Source: Dacryopinax spathularia (lineage: Eukaryota > Basidiomycota > Dacrymycetes > Dacrymycetales > Dacrymycetaceae). From it: DNA of 64,000 nt. Location of the stretch: NCBI GenBank assembly GCA_037974965.1, contig JBBPFI010000013.1:930001-994000 (forward strand), given 5' to 3'. The notes beneath the pieces were generated by a model. The model saw nothing but the letters and a program-made list of their open reading frames with translations, was not told where the DNA came from and ran no database searches. The translations under genes were made by a program, and so were the position numbers. Each line of letters opens with the position of its first letter. Positions within the stretch are counted from its first letter, which is position 1. Below are positions 38,932 to 52,135 of the stretch, one piece after another.

Positions 38932-40540
38932 AGCGAAATGCACGTACCGAGTCCGGCTTGCTATATTAGGTATAGCGCGTTCGGCTGGTTGACATGTGTC
39001 GGACGATTAATAGACATCTAGCGAGATGGTTTCCCGGAGGCACCGCGGATCTTAAATGCGTCCATACTTGGTCCTCACGCTGGAAAACTTACATATCACT
39101 CCACTGTCTGGTTGGGGCTGGAGTGCCGGCGCAGATTTCAGAGCATTGACTGCTCTTCTGAGTTATCTCGCGATATTGCACGTCCTGAATAAGCGGATGA
39201 TCTTCTATAGCCAGTGCGAGCCACAACGCTGGGAAGGACAAAGGGCAGAAGCTGCCTCAGGCAAGGGCCTGTTTCCAAGGAAACCTACTTACCTCCCTCT
39301 GTTTTTGGACATGTTTCATCACCGCTACCGTCACAGGGACAGAAGGGAAGTTAGACGGCGGGGAGCGACTGAAGCCGTTCGTAGTGCTAATAGGTAACAT
39401 GAGTGAACCTGTAGCAGTCAGCCGCGCCGCGAAGAAACGCCCAAGAAACACCCCAATGTGTGCTTTGCTTTCCCTATATCTTATCCCCTTGCAGCCGCAC
39501 ATTCTCGGATCATTGTCACAGTCGGATTACAATCCACGTAGGATGGGGTCTCCTCGCCGCAACACATGCTGCGATCTAGACTGTGTGACATGCAACGTGT
39601 AGCGGTCCAGGCTATCCAGCGCATCAATGAGGAAGTGCTTGACTGAAATGGGAAACGTCCATATATGGCATACTGATGGATAGATTGCCAGCTCGTGGGC
39701 GATAAGGGCTCAGTCCAGGTGATCATATTGACGACGCCACATCAACATGGAGCAGTTCACATGTGGCAGCAAGTACGTAATGGCAGTTAGGAGCTAGCAT
39801 CTGAATGCCGTACTTTCGAACATGGAATGATCTTTTCTCCTGGCGCTAGTCTTTTTTTAAGAACGCTACATTCCCAAAGTGGTCGTAGTGAAATTGTCGA
39901 GCAGCAAGATGGTCTGAACTCTAAGTCCTAGTCTGAGATGTTCAGCAGACCAAAGTGAGACAGAGTGCTTTTCGGACTTGTGCCAGACAGCCGTCCTCAT
40001 ATACAGGGTAGAATCGCTTCTCCTGCCTTAGTCCTTTGCTTATGCTTCAGGACTCTCCAATATAATGTTCGACCACTTGGGCTCTGAGCTTCTTATGTGA
40101 TTCTGCCAGAGTTCAGTCGGTTGTTGCTTCCACCGCCCGGAGCAGTAAGCCACACTTTCCCGGTGCAACTCACTGTTCACCCTCGCAAGGGGCAACAAGA
40201 TTGATAACCCCGGGCTTTTAAGAATCTACATGGGCCATTTGTAGATGCGCGAGTTTGCCCATACCTGAACTGGAACTGACACTGGATATGATGACGACGC
40301 GTGCGTGCCTTGGCTTCAGCCTCGTGCCGCTTCAGCCTCGTGGTTAAAACCATCTCTCCCTCCTTCCGACCGTTCGACCAGAGTAGCATTCCGAGCTCGG
40401 GTCATCAGTAAAGTAGAGATTACTATGAATGCGATTATGCTACAGGTTATTGGCTACATGCATGGAGGGTCTACCGTGTAGATGCTTAGCGAAATAATTA
40501 CGTCTGGTGGGCTTGGCTGCTCCATAGATGGTCAAATTAT
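38932..40540. other. Intergenic region between convergent genes
   Basis: 3' side of both SPE3-LYS9 (plus) and the proton pump (minus). About 1.6 kb, relatively AT-rich toward 40,430-40,540. No gene or repeat is supported. Confidence 0.5.
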
Positions 40541-43500
40541 CTATTTCTTCTTTTCCTTCTCCCCGCCCTTCGCGTCGCCGTCAGCGTCGCCACTTCTGCA
40601 AAGAAAGCAATCAGACAAACTCTTACAAACAAATAGTGGGTGAAAGCTCACCCCTCCTGGAAATGATAGACATCACGCCGTCCGTTCCTGGGAGCACTGT
40701 TGCCGCCCGCAGGAGTCGCGCTACCACTTCCTTCCTGATCCAAGTCGCCTTGTTCGTGGACAATCGTGAGACGACGGAGATTCTCAATGAAGTCTTCATG
40801 CTCCTCGCGTTTGGTGCCGCGCTAATATCAATGTTAGCATGAGTATGATGCCGATATGGAATTGTCACTACCTTGCTCTTGCCAAGGTTATCCAAGAACT
40901 ACAAGGTTGAGTCAGTGATTATTCCTCTCTCTGAAAAGTGTACGCACGGTGATCTGATTGAGCACGTAATAAACCAGCGCCAGGATGACGATGACACCGA
41001 AGGAGTAGATCCAGACGCGGACAACGGTAACGATATCCGTGTGACTGCCAGCACGATGAGCAGGCGTCCGTTTGATTCGTTGGCATAGACTGTACCCATT
41101 ATGCGGATCAGACCCCGAGATCCAACCGAAGATACAGAAGATAGAGGCGAGGATGTCGATACCGAGGATGGCAGCGACCTGACCAGATTGTGAGTAACCC
41201 GCAGGAAGCACAGCGAGCCGACTGACCAATTGAATCGACGGCCAAGTGCCACCACCGCGTGTAACGAAGATGAGCCAGTTCTAGTAAGAATCGTAAGAAC
41301 CTATCGCTGGCTGCAGGAGACCACTACTGACCTCAGTCAAGGCGACTTCCAGGAAGAGGATCTCCTGTACACTTCCCCAGTTCTGGATGATTCCACCGTG
41401 ATCTCCTGAAGGTGACAAGAAGAGTGTACCGCGCAGTATCCAGGTACCTGGGTTTTCGAATTAGTACATCTAGCGAAACTGATGGCTAATATCTACCTGC
41501 TGCAAGAAGAGCTCCAAGGATGGTGGAGATCAGCCAGATCTTCGGCAGTTGCCACTCGACAGGCGCTCTGGCATACGGTGCATTATCGTATGCGATAGCG
41601 ATGGTCCCGAGATCGGCGAAAAGAGCGATGAAGACGATGAGATCGGAGCGAATGGTCTCATTGAGTACCAGCATTGAGATGGTCTGTGGGAGTAGGTCAG
41701 GCTACTGATGCGGCATTCCTTGTACGAAGAGGCGCACAAGATAGATCTCCAGATGCAAGCACAGCGCGATACGATAGACAATGTAAGCCTTCATACGGTG
41801 AAAGATCTGACGGGCAACTTTGATCGCCGTAATGATGGTGCTGAGGCCTTCGTCAAGGAAAACGACATCCTGCAGCCTGGTCAGTTGGTGATGTTTGTAA
41901 TAGAACCGGTCTACATACAGCAGCACTACGGGCAGCATCGGATGCACCTTCGACAGCAATACCGCAATCGGCCTTCTTCAGCGAGGGAGCGTCATTCACA
42001 CCTAAATAACATATTTTAGATACACATTGCAAAGGTCCGGGGCGACACTCACCATCACCGGTCATTGCAGTCAAATGACCGCGATTCTGAAGGATCTCCA
42101 CAACTTGGTATTTCTGGAATTCAAAGTTAGCGTGTGATCCAGCTCAGGTTGTTTGATACATACATGCTCTGGAGTAACCTCGGCGAAACCATCTGCGCTC
42201 TCCACGAAGTTGTGCAACTATGGCAGCTATTTCAGTACAACACTTTCAGAGGTGTGAGGGCCACGAACCGCTGATCCAGCCATCCCGCTGCTCATGAGCC
42301 GTTGTGAGTCATAAACGTTCGTTCCCAGGTTGAGCTGCTTGCAGGTCTCGATGGCAATCGCAACAGCATCACCGGTAAGCATCTTGATCCGAATGCCGAG
42401 ATCGACGGCCTCGCTGATGGTCTGAGAGACGTCAGCACTCGTATTCACCGATTTTTCTTGGATTACAGCATACAGCGGCAGTGTCAGAACGCGGAGGGTC
42501 GAACCTAACGGACTTGTGAGAAATGCGACAGATCGCTCGTCACCCTTTACTCACATCGGAAGAAGGCCAAGCATCTGCCATCCCTTGCCCTTCTCTTGGA
42601 CAGCGATACCTGCCGAATGAATTAGCACACGACTGTCCATGCGTTAGATCCCACATACCTAGAGTGCGGAAGCCGCGAGTCGCAAACTCCTGTGACTTGG
42701 CACGGATTTGGTCAGCCATCTCCTTGGGCGGCTTGCACAGTCTCAGAATGCTATTTAGGCTTTAGAACCTGCAAGTTCGTAATTGGAAGAAGTCGACGAA
42801 CGCGTTTGGAGCACCCTTCGCGCAAGTATACTGTTTGCCCTCGTGCTCAACTTCTGCAGTAATCCGCTTAGAAACTGGATCGAAAGGCGTGAACTTGTGC
42901 GTGGTCCACCCGTTCTATGTATATCCGTTAGATAACCGCTGGGAGCCGATTATAGAAAATACCAACCTTGAGCATCTCCCTCGCTTTCGGGTAGTCCTGT
43001 TTATAGATGTCAGTCTGCAACTTTCCCGAATTCTCAAACGCGTACCTTCAGTGTGACGATAGTGACACGATCAATAGGGTCGAGTGCCTTGATATTATGA
43101 GAAGAGGCGAGAACAGCGACAGCCAACCTGTGACCATCACTGTCAGAATACGTCACAGCCGACTTTGGGAAATACTGACATCCAGTTCAAATCGACACCC
43201 TCGCACGCCCATGCTAATCACAGATGAGCAATCGCTATATCAAGGGCTGGGCAAGCTTACGTTCGTGCACGCTGAGCTTGTTCGCAGTCAGGGTACCGGT
43301 CTTATCGCTGCACAGGATATCCACACCAGCAAGAGACTCGATCGCCGTGAGTTTCTGGACAATCGCCTTCTGCTTCGCCAGATACGCAGCACCGACGGCC
43401 ATGGTAGTGGTAGTGACGCATGGCAGACCGACGGGAACGCCAATGATCAGGAAGATAAGCGAGTAGATGAGCAAGTTGTTCTCCTGCGGGGTGGCGATCT

Positions 43501-45150
43501 GCAGGCCGCGGAAGAAGCCGCCAATCCAGACGGCGAACAGCCAGAAGATGACGCTAGATCGCCTGTTAGTACAGTTCTGTGAGTCAAGAGCTGCAAACTT
43601 ACAGAATGAGGAGCGCAGTGCCGATTTTGTTCATGACTTGCTGGAAGTGGCCTTGCCCGGAGGCACCTGTGACGAGGCTAGCCGTCTTCCCGACGAAGGA
43701 CTGCTTTGCTGAGTTGATCACAACAATGTAGGCCTAATGGCACACGTCAGGCAACGCGCATATACTCGTTCGAATGAGCACTAACTTTGCCGCGCTTGCA
43801 GTTGGTCGTATAGTACACCTCATCACCGACGTCTGATTGTCGCGTAAGAAGGCGCCGGTTTATAAGTGTAGTGGTGCTTACATTTATCGACAGCCAGAGA
43901 TTCACCAGTAATAGCAGATTGGTCGACCGACAGCACAGAAGGTCCCTTGTCGACGCCTTTATCTTCATCGTCCTCATCGCCCTTCTTATCATCCTTATCA
44001 TCCTTCTTGTCGTCGGCATCATCATCATCGCCTTCTTGCTGCTCCTCGGTGCCATCCGAGTGCTGGTCGCCAGAAGTCTTACGATCCTCGCTGGTCCGGT
44101 CATCGCCTGGGCTCTTCTGAGGGGTGCTCTCGTCTTCTTTCCTGTCATGGCCAGTCGGCGGCGACGGATCAGTCTCAGGCTGGTCTTTTCCCTCGTCGGT
44201 AGGCTTCGTCTTCGGCGGCTCAGGCGCAGGAGGCGCTCCGCCGCCCTGCTTCTTCTGCTCCTTAGACTGCTCCTTCTTCTCGAGGATCTTCTTTGCCTTA
44301 GATCCATCCTTGTCATCGTACGCCGCAAGGATTCGGCCATCGGCAGGGATCGTCTGGCCTTCCTCGACGATGACAATGTCACCAGGTACAATCTCGCGGG
44401 CTTCGATCTCCTTTTCTTGGCCACCGCGCACCACGAGAGCCTTCATAGCGATCCCAGCCTTGAGCTTCTCGACAATGTCACCAGCTTGCTTCTCCTGATA
44501 CCAACCGACGAATGCGTTCAGAAGTAGAATAGCACACTAGTCTCATCGTCAGCCCAAATCTCAGCGACCAAGCCGTTATAGGACGCACGATCACACCAAG
44601 ATCGATCCAGTCCTGTAAACCGGCAGCGAGAAGAACGGCAACCTCCATAACTGTGCCGCTGTTAGCAATCCTAACGCAAAACTGCATGACAAGACGTACC
44701 ATACAGGATCGGTCCCTGGAAGTAACTCAGGAACTTCAAGACAAAGTTCTCCTTCTTGCTCTCAAGCTCGTTATATCCAAATTTCTGCCGACGCTCATTA
44801 ATCGCATTCTCGTCCAGCCCCTTGCTCATATCCGTCTCGAGCCAGTTCTTGGGCACCGTCTTGCTCCCCTCACCCTCAACCTCGATGACCTTCCAGGGCA
44901 TGTACCAAAGCCGCTTATGCTGGACATCTTTCTTGTCGTCTCCGCCAGCTTCTTCATCGTGCTTCCTCTGCTTCTCGGCTTCGCGGTCGATGAACTTGAG
45001 CAGGGTGTCGTACTCGTCGCTGCCTTGAATGTCGTCGTCATCATCGTCTTCCGGTTGCTGGCCGTCGTTACGCTTCTGCTCCTTCTCGGGGTCACCCTTC
45101 TCCGGGTCCCCGTGGTGGATCGGGTGTCGTAGCTTTTCTGTAATAGCCAT
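40541..45150 (-). CDS. PMA1: Plasma-membrane H+-ATPase with charged actuator insertion
   Basis: P-type (IIIA) proton pump, start [13 protein letters not shown] at 45150, stop at 40541-40543, with numerous short introns. The N-terminus is acidic and long for the family. Core motifs: actuator loop QSAITGES (about 43920), phosphorylation site CSDKTGTLT (about 43306), [17 protein letters not shown] (about 42375), [16 protein letters not shown] (about 42055) and the C-terminal membrane helices. The tail has [15 protein letters not shown], like the autoinhibitory tail of yeast Pma1, and ends GEKEKKK. Between PADGRIL and the TGES loop lie roughly 125 extra residues (about 43945-44325), rich in Asp, Glu, Lys and Pro; yeast Pma1 has about a dozen residues there. 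The enzyme exports protons at the plasma membrane. It could be a second, specialised PMA paralogue rather than the main pump. Confidence 0.92.
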
Positions 45151-45889
45151 GGTGGCTGAGGCTTGTCACTGTAGAAGCTGTTGTCGAGTCAAGCGTCGGT
45201 GTTGCTGCTGCTGTTCGGGTCGAGTGCTGTCGCCCTGAGAATGGGAGGACTATCCTTCCAAGACGTAGGGGACGTTCACCCCGGGACACTTTGATGTCGA
45301 GCACACAGCTCTGGCGGTATGACGCCTGTTTGCCCGTATTTGAGGCTGCCATCGGTGAGCCCACATTGTCCGAATATAGCTCGGTGTGCCTATGACGTCG
45401 AGGCGGCGAGACGTTTATGGCGCGCCTTCTTTCGCACGACAGCAGGGGACGAAACCCCAGGTATGTGGCTGTGTCCACTCGGCATGTTCGGCAAAAATAG
45501 ACCGGCATGGGGTCATACGGGGAAAGACCCTTGACGTCAGCAGGCACACCGGCATGATCCCTGCGCGAACACAGAAGGGACGAGGAAGGTGCGCGGCCCA
45601 TCTTGACGCATTCTCACAAACTCGGGTTGGGCGATTGAATGCCTAACAATGACCGCATAGTTTGCGATGGATGATGCACAAAATTCCTGCAGGCTCGGGC
45701 GAGCAACGGTTTGACCAACGTGTCTGGCTGCATGCGTTCTCCGTGAACGCTCCAAGATAACAACGCACGGCATGTCCAATTGAGTATACTGGTAATACAA
45801 ATGCAAAAGGGGGAGACCAGTCTAGTGTAAGAAATCACAGGTATGCGACAGCACATGAACCAGGAATCGAGACATCAACCTCAACACAC
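45151..45889. other. Intergenic region between proton pump and flippase genes
   Basis: Promoter of the proton pump (CTG/CAG-rich at 45170-45235 in the 5' UTR) and 3' flank of the flippase gene. No gene is supported. Confidence 0.5.
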
Positions 45890-48800
45890 CTACAACGCTC
45901 GCGGGACATTCGACGCGTAGGAGGAGGCATACGAGTTGCTCGACTCCCGTCGCATATCGCGGATCGTATCACCATCATCGTCGAAGTCGCGCAGATCCGG
46001 CGTGGGCGGACCGTTGCTCGCGGTTAGGTAGGTCGAGCTGGAGAGCTCGGATGTGCTCGAGTTGCTCGATGCTTCCCGATTCCGTGTGGGTCGCATCTCG
46101 TACTCCTGCAACGGCGGGCTCAGCGCATCAGACGGGCTACGCTGTGTCTGCTGTTGCGTCCACGGCGCTTGCACAGTTTCGATCGAGTCGCGATGGCCAC
46201 TTCCTGGAGAGAAGCGCTGCGAATTATCGGCAGTTGCAGGCGGAGGTTGGAAGACAGGAGTGATCGGTGACGGCATCGCGCTGCGAATAGCGGAAGGAGA
46301 ATAATAAGAGAGAGGAACGGGAGAATGAACGTCGGTATGATAATCGCTCTGAATGGCAGGAGGAGTAGAAAGGCCCTTCTCGTCACCGTCGACGAGACCA
46401 GAACGAGTATGCGGGCTCGAGGTATAGGGCTGTGCCGACAAGGGTACATAAGCTTCGGGATCCGTGTCGGAGAAGGTGTCGGAGGTGACCTGGCCTCGAG
46501 CCGTAAGAGGGACGTCCACCCGGTCACCGGCCCCGCGACGGAGGCCCAGTCTCTCCTTAAGATCGCCTGCGACCCACATCTCCCGAACAATGTCCTGTAA
46601 GATCGGTCAGAGATAAATTTGAGGTGTATACGATAAGGACGTACTTTGTCGAGCGGAAAGAATGCTTGACGAACGAAGTTGATCATGAAACGTGGAGCCA
46701 GCGCAAGAGCATTGACCAGAACGACCGTGGCCCAGAAGTTGAAAAGAGGGAATAAGATCGCAGATTCGTCGTTGAAGGTATAGGTAACGAAAGCGGAGTA
46801 GATGGCGATCCACAGGAAGACTAGCAGAATCGAGCCGACGATGATGACCCAGGTAATCACGGTCCAGCTGCAACGGCGCTTAGTTCCATACTGTAAGCTT
46901 CCAAATGCTGGACTTACTATTTCGTGTTCAGGCCGACGTAGATGTTGGCAGCGATTAGAGCAGCAACACCAGCCGTTGTTCCGAAATCGGCGAGGGCGCC
47001 AACGTCCCGACCGTTCCAGGAAACAGGGTTTCCCATCGTCCAGACGAGGAAAGTGATGAAGTACACGATGGCCGATTGGTAGAGACCATCGAACATGTAC
47101 AGCCAGAACTTGGTTCTGGTATACTCAAGACCCAGTACACCGCGCTTGTACAGTTGGGGGAAGGCAAGCGCAGCTTTGGCATTGACGTCCTGATCAAAGG
47201 CTGCGCACTCTGCGTGAGCGAACCGCTTCTCTAGCAACATGAACATGCTTACCACCCAGCACGATGACAGGAAGTGACGTAAACGCCAGGTTGTCCAAGA
47301 GAATGAAGGTATACTCGAAGAGGTAAGTCGCATCGAAGCTAAAGTTTCCGCTCAGTAAAGTTCCCCCTGAAGGCTCGCGCAATGTGATTCTCACCTGTTC
47401 CAGAACAAGAACCAAAACATAGCCACAGTCCAGATGACGTTCTTGTAGAAGAAGTTTGCATGCATCTCGGCAATACGAATGTAGGACCAGCGACCATGCA
47501 CCAGCAGTAGTTTCGTCAAGAAGCGGAACTGAGCGAACGCATAGTCTGCCGACATTGCTGCTTGCGACCCCTCCTTCCCGAGCAGACCACAGCCGACGTG
47601 AGCTTCTTGAATCATAGCCACATCATTGGCACCATCTCCGATAGCCAGGGTCATTGCATTCTTCCCCTCTTTCACCTATAGAAAGTGAGCATATGCATGG
47701 AATACAGATGCGGGATCACATACCAGTCTGACGGTCAGCGCTTTCTGCGCAGGCGAGACACGGCAGCAGACGACTGTGTCGCATTGCGTCCCTAACGTCA
47801 GGAACAGCGGTTTCAACTCTTCACTCAGGGCATAGCGCAGGGTATCTCCGTCTATGACGACTGCGAATCCGGAGGTACCATTGCTATCAGAAGTCCTTTT
47901 CTCAGTCCTCTTTGCACGAGAAAGAGAGGCGATCTTATTAAGGCCACCTTCGATCTGGTTTCGAGCCGCGGTTGCCGAATCGGCTGAGAGAATCATGACC
48001 TCCATGCTGTTCGTCAACAGGTTGCAACTGAAACCTGCGGACAGATTATGAGCATAGAGAAGAGCTGAGATCCGCTGCACATACCGATCTCAATTGCCGT
48101 CTGCAGCTTGTCACCGGTGAGGATCCAGAGCTTAATTCCGGCAGCATGCAGCATTTCGATAGCATCAGGAACACCTTCCTGCAGCTTGTCTTCCAGAGCA
48201 GTTGCACCCAAAATGTACAGGGAGTGCTCGATCTGCTCATTTGCTTCATCGATCTTGTCCTCCCGGTCTTCAACAGCAGCGGCGGCCTCTTCACTAACGC
48301 GCAGCCAGTTGGCAAATTCTTCCTCGGACAAGTATCGGTATGCCACGCAAAGAGTACGCAGACCGCCATTTGCGAAGGCGTCCAAATCTCTATGGGTCGC
48401 ATCCTTGAGTTCTTGAGGATGATCTGCAGCGAGCCGTTCGAAAATCACACTGTCCGCACCCTTGCAGTACAGGACAATACGACCCTCCGGATTCCGCACG
48501 ATCACGCTCATGCGCTTTCTGGTGCTGTTGAACTCCAGTACCCGGAGAGGCGTATAGGTCTCGGTTCTGCCGAGTACCTGGATGTCCAACTGGTTATTGG
48601 ACCGAGCTAAGAAAGGGAAGCCGACGTCTCTTGCGGCTGCGACAAGAGCAGCCTCATCGGGTGATTCGGCCTTGTAATTAACCAGATACGGTTGTTCCCG
48701 CGGTTCCGGGCGGTCAGGGAGAACGGTATGGCACAGAGCCAAAGCGCGGAAGAAGTCGATGATCTTCTGCCTCTGAGGGTTGTTCGTGTCGGCGAGGTGC

Positions 48801-51180
48801 TGGATCAACTTCGGAGAAAGGAGAGTGAGGTTCTCCTCTTGCAGGTACGGGTTCCGCCAATTAGACTTCATCTCATCGAGCATTGTTGCCTTGGTCCGAA
48901 TCAGCTCAGCCGCTTCAGCCGCAGGATCCATGGCAAGGTGCTGGCCAGTACGGATTGCCGCTCCCTTCATGGCTTCTGTAATGCCTTCTCCATACGGAAT
49001 CCCGTCGATGGAGCATCTCTGGAATTCCATGACATTCTGCGTGAGGGTACCGGTCTGCAAGCCGAGTTAGCCAGGACCCACATCTGCTGACAGAATGAAC
49101 TGACCTTGTCCGAGAAGATATACTCAATCTGGCCGAGATCGTCAGAGATGTTCCAAGTCTTAGGGACACAGGCAGAGTCGAGCGGCGCATAGTACATGTC
49201 GACATCCTGGAAGATGAAATACGCCTGAATCGTCTTGACGATCTCGATGGAGATGTAAAGCGAAATTGGGACGATGTTCTGGAATGCGACCAGGCAGGAC
49301 CTGAAAGGGGTCAATGGAGGGCAATCGTTCATGCGAAAACGTACTTACACGAAAGTTACGATGGCATTCACGATATTGCTGCTTGATGCCTCCGCGCCTA
49401 CTTCGAAGTAATCCGCGCTGGTACCTGTCTTGTCCAGGAAGATACCATTCACGATACCGGTCACGAGACACATGATCATCAGGACGATGAAGTTCATTAT
49501 GACGTTGAAGTTGGTCTCCTTCTCGATCTTGCTTCGCTTCGAAGGAGTGTCACCGCCATTGAGGAGAATCTTTGTGTCCTTCCCGGTGAACGCGACGAGA
49601 CCGATCACCCAATCGGTGTTACGCAGTGTGCAACCACGCAGCAACAGCTCGTTGATTGTGACGGGTTCGACCTTGCTCTGATCAGACCCATCGGGTCCTT
49701 TGCTTGTGTACCGCAGCACGCCGTTGTAGGTGTAGAGATTGGCATGTGGTGGTTCCGAGTCGATCATAAACGATGCGTGCTCCAGGTCCTCGTCACTGGC
49801 GATGGAGCTGGTTGCTTTCAGACTCCGCCGAGGCTTCAAATTGGTCTCCCCATCGAGGTTCTTGGTCTCGACATAGCATAGGCCGTCGGCATCCGAAGTG
49901 CTAAGTACGATGATGTCCGCCGGGACCTGGTCGTTCTCCCGGAGTAGAACGATATCGCCGACATACAGCTTCTTCCAGAGAGTTCGCTCCCACTGGGCGG
50001 TCCCAGAACTCCGGTGGTCCCAGTCCATAACTCCTGCCGATGCCCGGGAAGACCGCGACGATTCCGCAGCATCACTAAGAGCTCGTGTCCGAGCCATGGC
50101 ACCATCCCCTTTGCCTCGGAATGATGAAGCTGGTGTTGACAGGACCGAGGCACTGTTGGGGTACTGGTTCGGAGGGTAGAGATGATCTTTGGACATGTAG
50201 CTCATATCTTCCACGTATGTACCTTCCTCGGTAGATGCTGGCGACTTCTCCGGCGTCGCGCCAATGAAGGACGCGTCGCTGCTCTGCACGCTTCCAGAAC
50301 CACTGTTTTTGACAAGAACCACGTTCGCCAGATCCTGGTGGTCGCGTTCACGCAGCTTCCGAACACCTCGTGTGATCTTATCGGGGTGAGGTACGCCGCG
50401 CATCCTCTCAAGCCATGTTCTTGGGTCCTTCGCACGGTTGACGTTCCGCCACTGGCCCAGCTTGGTAGTCGCAGAGTTGTTGACCTCTTCGTCTAGCCGT
50501 GCTCGTCGATAATCTTCGATACCGTCCTTGATGGCAGTCACGCAGAGGATAAAAACCAGCGGTAACATGGCAATCTGCGGCGTGGAAGATCCGAACATCG
50601 GAAATACTGTATGCGACGTTAAAAGGTGCATGCGAGTGACACCCAAACCGCGTACCTTGTAAGATTACGAGCACCAGAAAGTAGATGTTCGCTACACGTC
50701 GAAACTGCTCGAACAGGTTCTTCGGTATGAACGTGACGAGCGTGTATTCTGCATTACAATCAGCAACGGTCGAGACTGAAGATGCAATCTGGACGCACTT
50801 GTTGTCCGGATTTTGTTACGCGGATATCGCGCGATTGGGTCACCGTGTTGATCCAGATCACTCAGTGGCAGGTCAGCATTCACGTATATCCGCCTCCTCT
50901 CGCCGGTGAACACGACTTTTTCTGACGGCTCCCCTCCCTCCCCTTCTGTACCCCTATCCCTCTCCGGCCTCAGAGGAACCTTTCCCTTCTCTGACTGCCT
51001 TCTAAAGAACCTCTTCAGCGCAAGCCTCCGCGTCTTTCGCCTCTTCAACATCCTCTGCTCGGCATGGATCGACTCTGCCAATGTCGACGCTGCCGTCCGC
51101 ACTGTCCGCAGCCGGAGATCATCGTCCAGTTCCGGTACATTGTCCTCCTCAATCGTCTCGTCCAGGTGTCGAGGTGCCAT
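45890..51180 (-). CDS. DNF1: P4-ATPase phospholipid flippase, Dnf1/Dnf2 type
   Basis: Start [13 protein letters not shown] at 51180, stop at 45890-45892, with many short introns. The cytosolic N-terminus is basic ([16 protein letters not shown]). Then comes the P4 hallmark [17 protein letters not shown] and [14 protein letters not shown] (first membrane span). The actuator loop is [11 protein letters not shown], the P4 replacement of TGES. The phosphorylation site [22 protein letters not shown] follows, split by an intron near 49,050-49,107. Later motifs are [19 protein letters not shown] and [18 protein letters not shown]. The C-terminal tail is Ser-rich and ends NVPRAL. The block around [13 protein letters not shown] and [13 protein letters not shown] matches Dnf1/Dnf2 rather than Drs2 or Neo1. 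Such enzymes, with a Cdc50/Lem3 subunit, move phosphatidylcholine and phosphatidylethanolamine to the cytosolic leaflet at the plasma membrane. Confidence 0.94.
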
Positions 51181-52135
51181 GTTGATCTCGGATGAAGAAG
51201 AGAGAGGGAGAGACGCCCGTCGTCACTGGGACGGTCCCAAGGAGGGGGTGTGGACGACGAGCAGCGTTACGCGGGTATGCGATGCAGATGAGCGGGCGGT
51301 GCTCTTCGTAGGCGCGCAGGACGGTGGTGGACCGAGGCGGCCGGGACCCTACGTGAAACGCGATGCCGAGCTCGGCCAATGCGATGCGAATCAGTTCCCC
51401 CGGTCGTCGGTCAAAATCCGCACAGCGGACAGAACAGCTTTGAAAGAGCGGGTTTAGTAGCAGTAGTTAACGAAAAGAGGAGAAATGAGAGGAAGGCGAC
51501 GAGGAAAGGGCGTAATTTAGAAGTCCATGAGGGTGGGGGTAATGGTGCGGTCCTATGGGTTGGTCTCTGCCCAGAGAACGTGACTGCAAAGTCTCTGATC
51601 GCACCAAATAAGCCGGACGCTAATCTCTCCGTTGCCTTTTGTCCGCTTCTTGCGTTTCTGGGGCACTTTCTTATTGGAAATCTAAAGGCTCTTCCTCTGA
51701 CATGCTATTGTTTATTACAACGATCAAATTTCGCTCTCTATATCCGTCGTTCGATACCCTGATGAGAAAGCTGGTGTGACAATTCATCACACTCCGTGCA
51801 GCGAGCGTGATCCGCTCGCTAGTCAGAACACAATTCGCGTGCAAACTCACTCCCAGTATCTGCTGATGCTGCGCGGAGTCGGCCATCAACCTCCTGTACC
51901 TCTTTGTCATCTCACGAACCGAGATCTGGCTGACCCTCAGACGAACAAGGAATAAAGACTGCGGAACTCGCTCGCTGGCTGTACGGTCGTATGACCTAAT
52001 GGCAACAACGTCATCATCAACGGGAATCATAATGCTGTCGTCTCGTAAACGAGGACAATGCATCAATACACTACGTCTTGTCTTTGATCGCGGTATCTCG
52101 AGCGGTATCCTGCACGTCATCTCTGCTCAAACTGC
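51181..52135. other. Intergenic region, possible tiny minus-strand gene
   Basis: Upstream of the flippase and downstream of the MARVEL-like gene. Minus-strand text at about 51843-51935 (SQISVREMTKRYRRLMADS) followed by a GTGAGT donor and a CATCAG acceptor (about 51762) could be the end of a very small spliced gene. No start was found and I do not call it. Confidence 0.35.

Noticed and set aside
43871-44527. 218-codon plus-strand hydrophobic frame
   Set aside because: Reverse reading of the charged insertion of the proton pump gives Ile/Leu/Val-rich text. No start context or introns.
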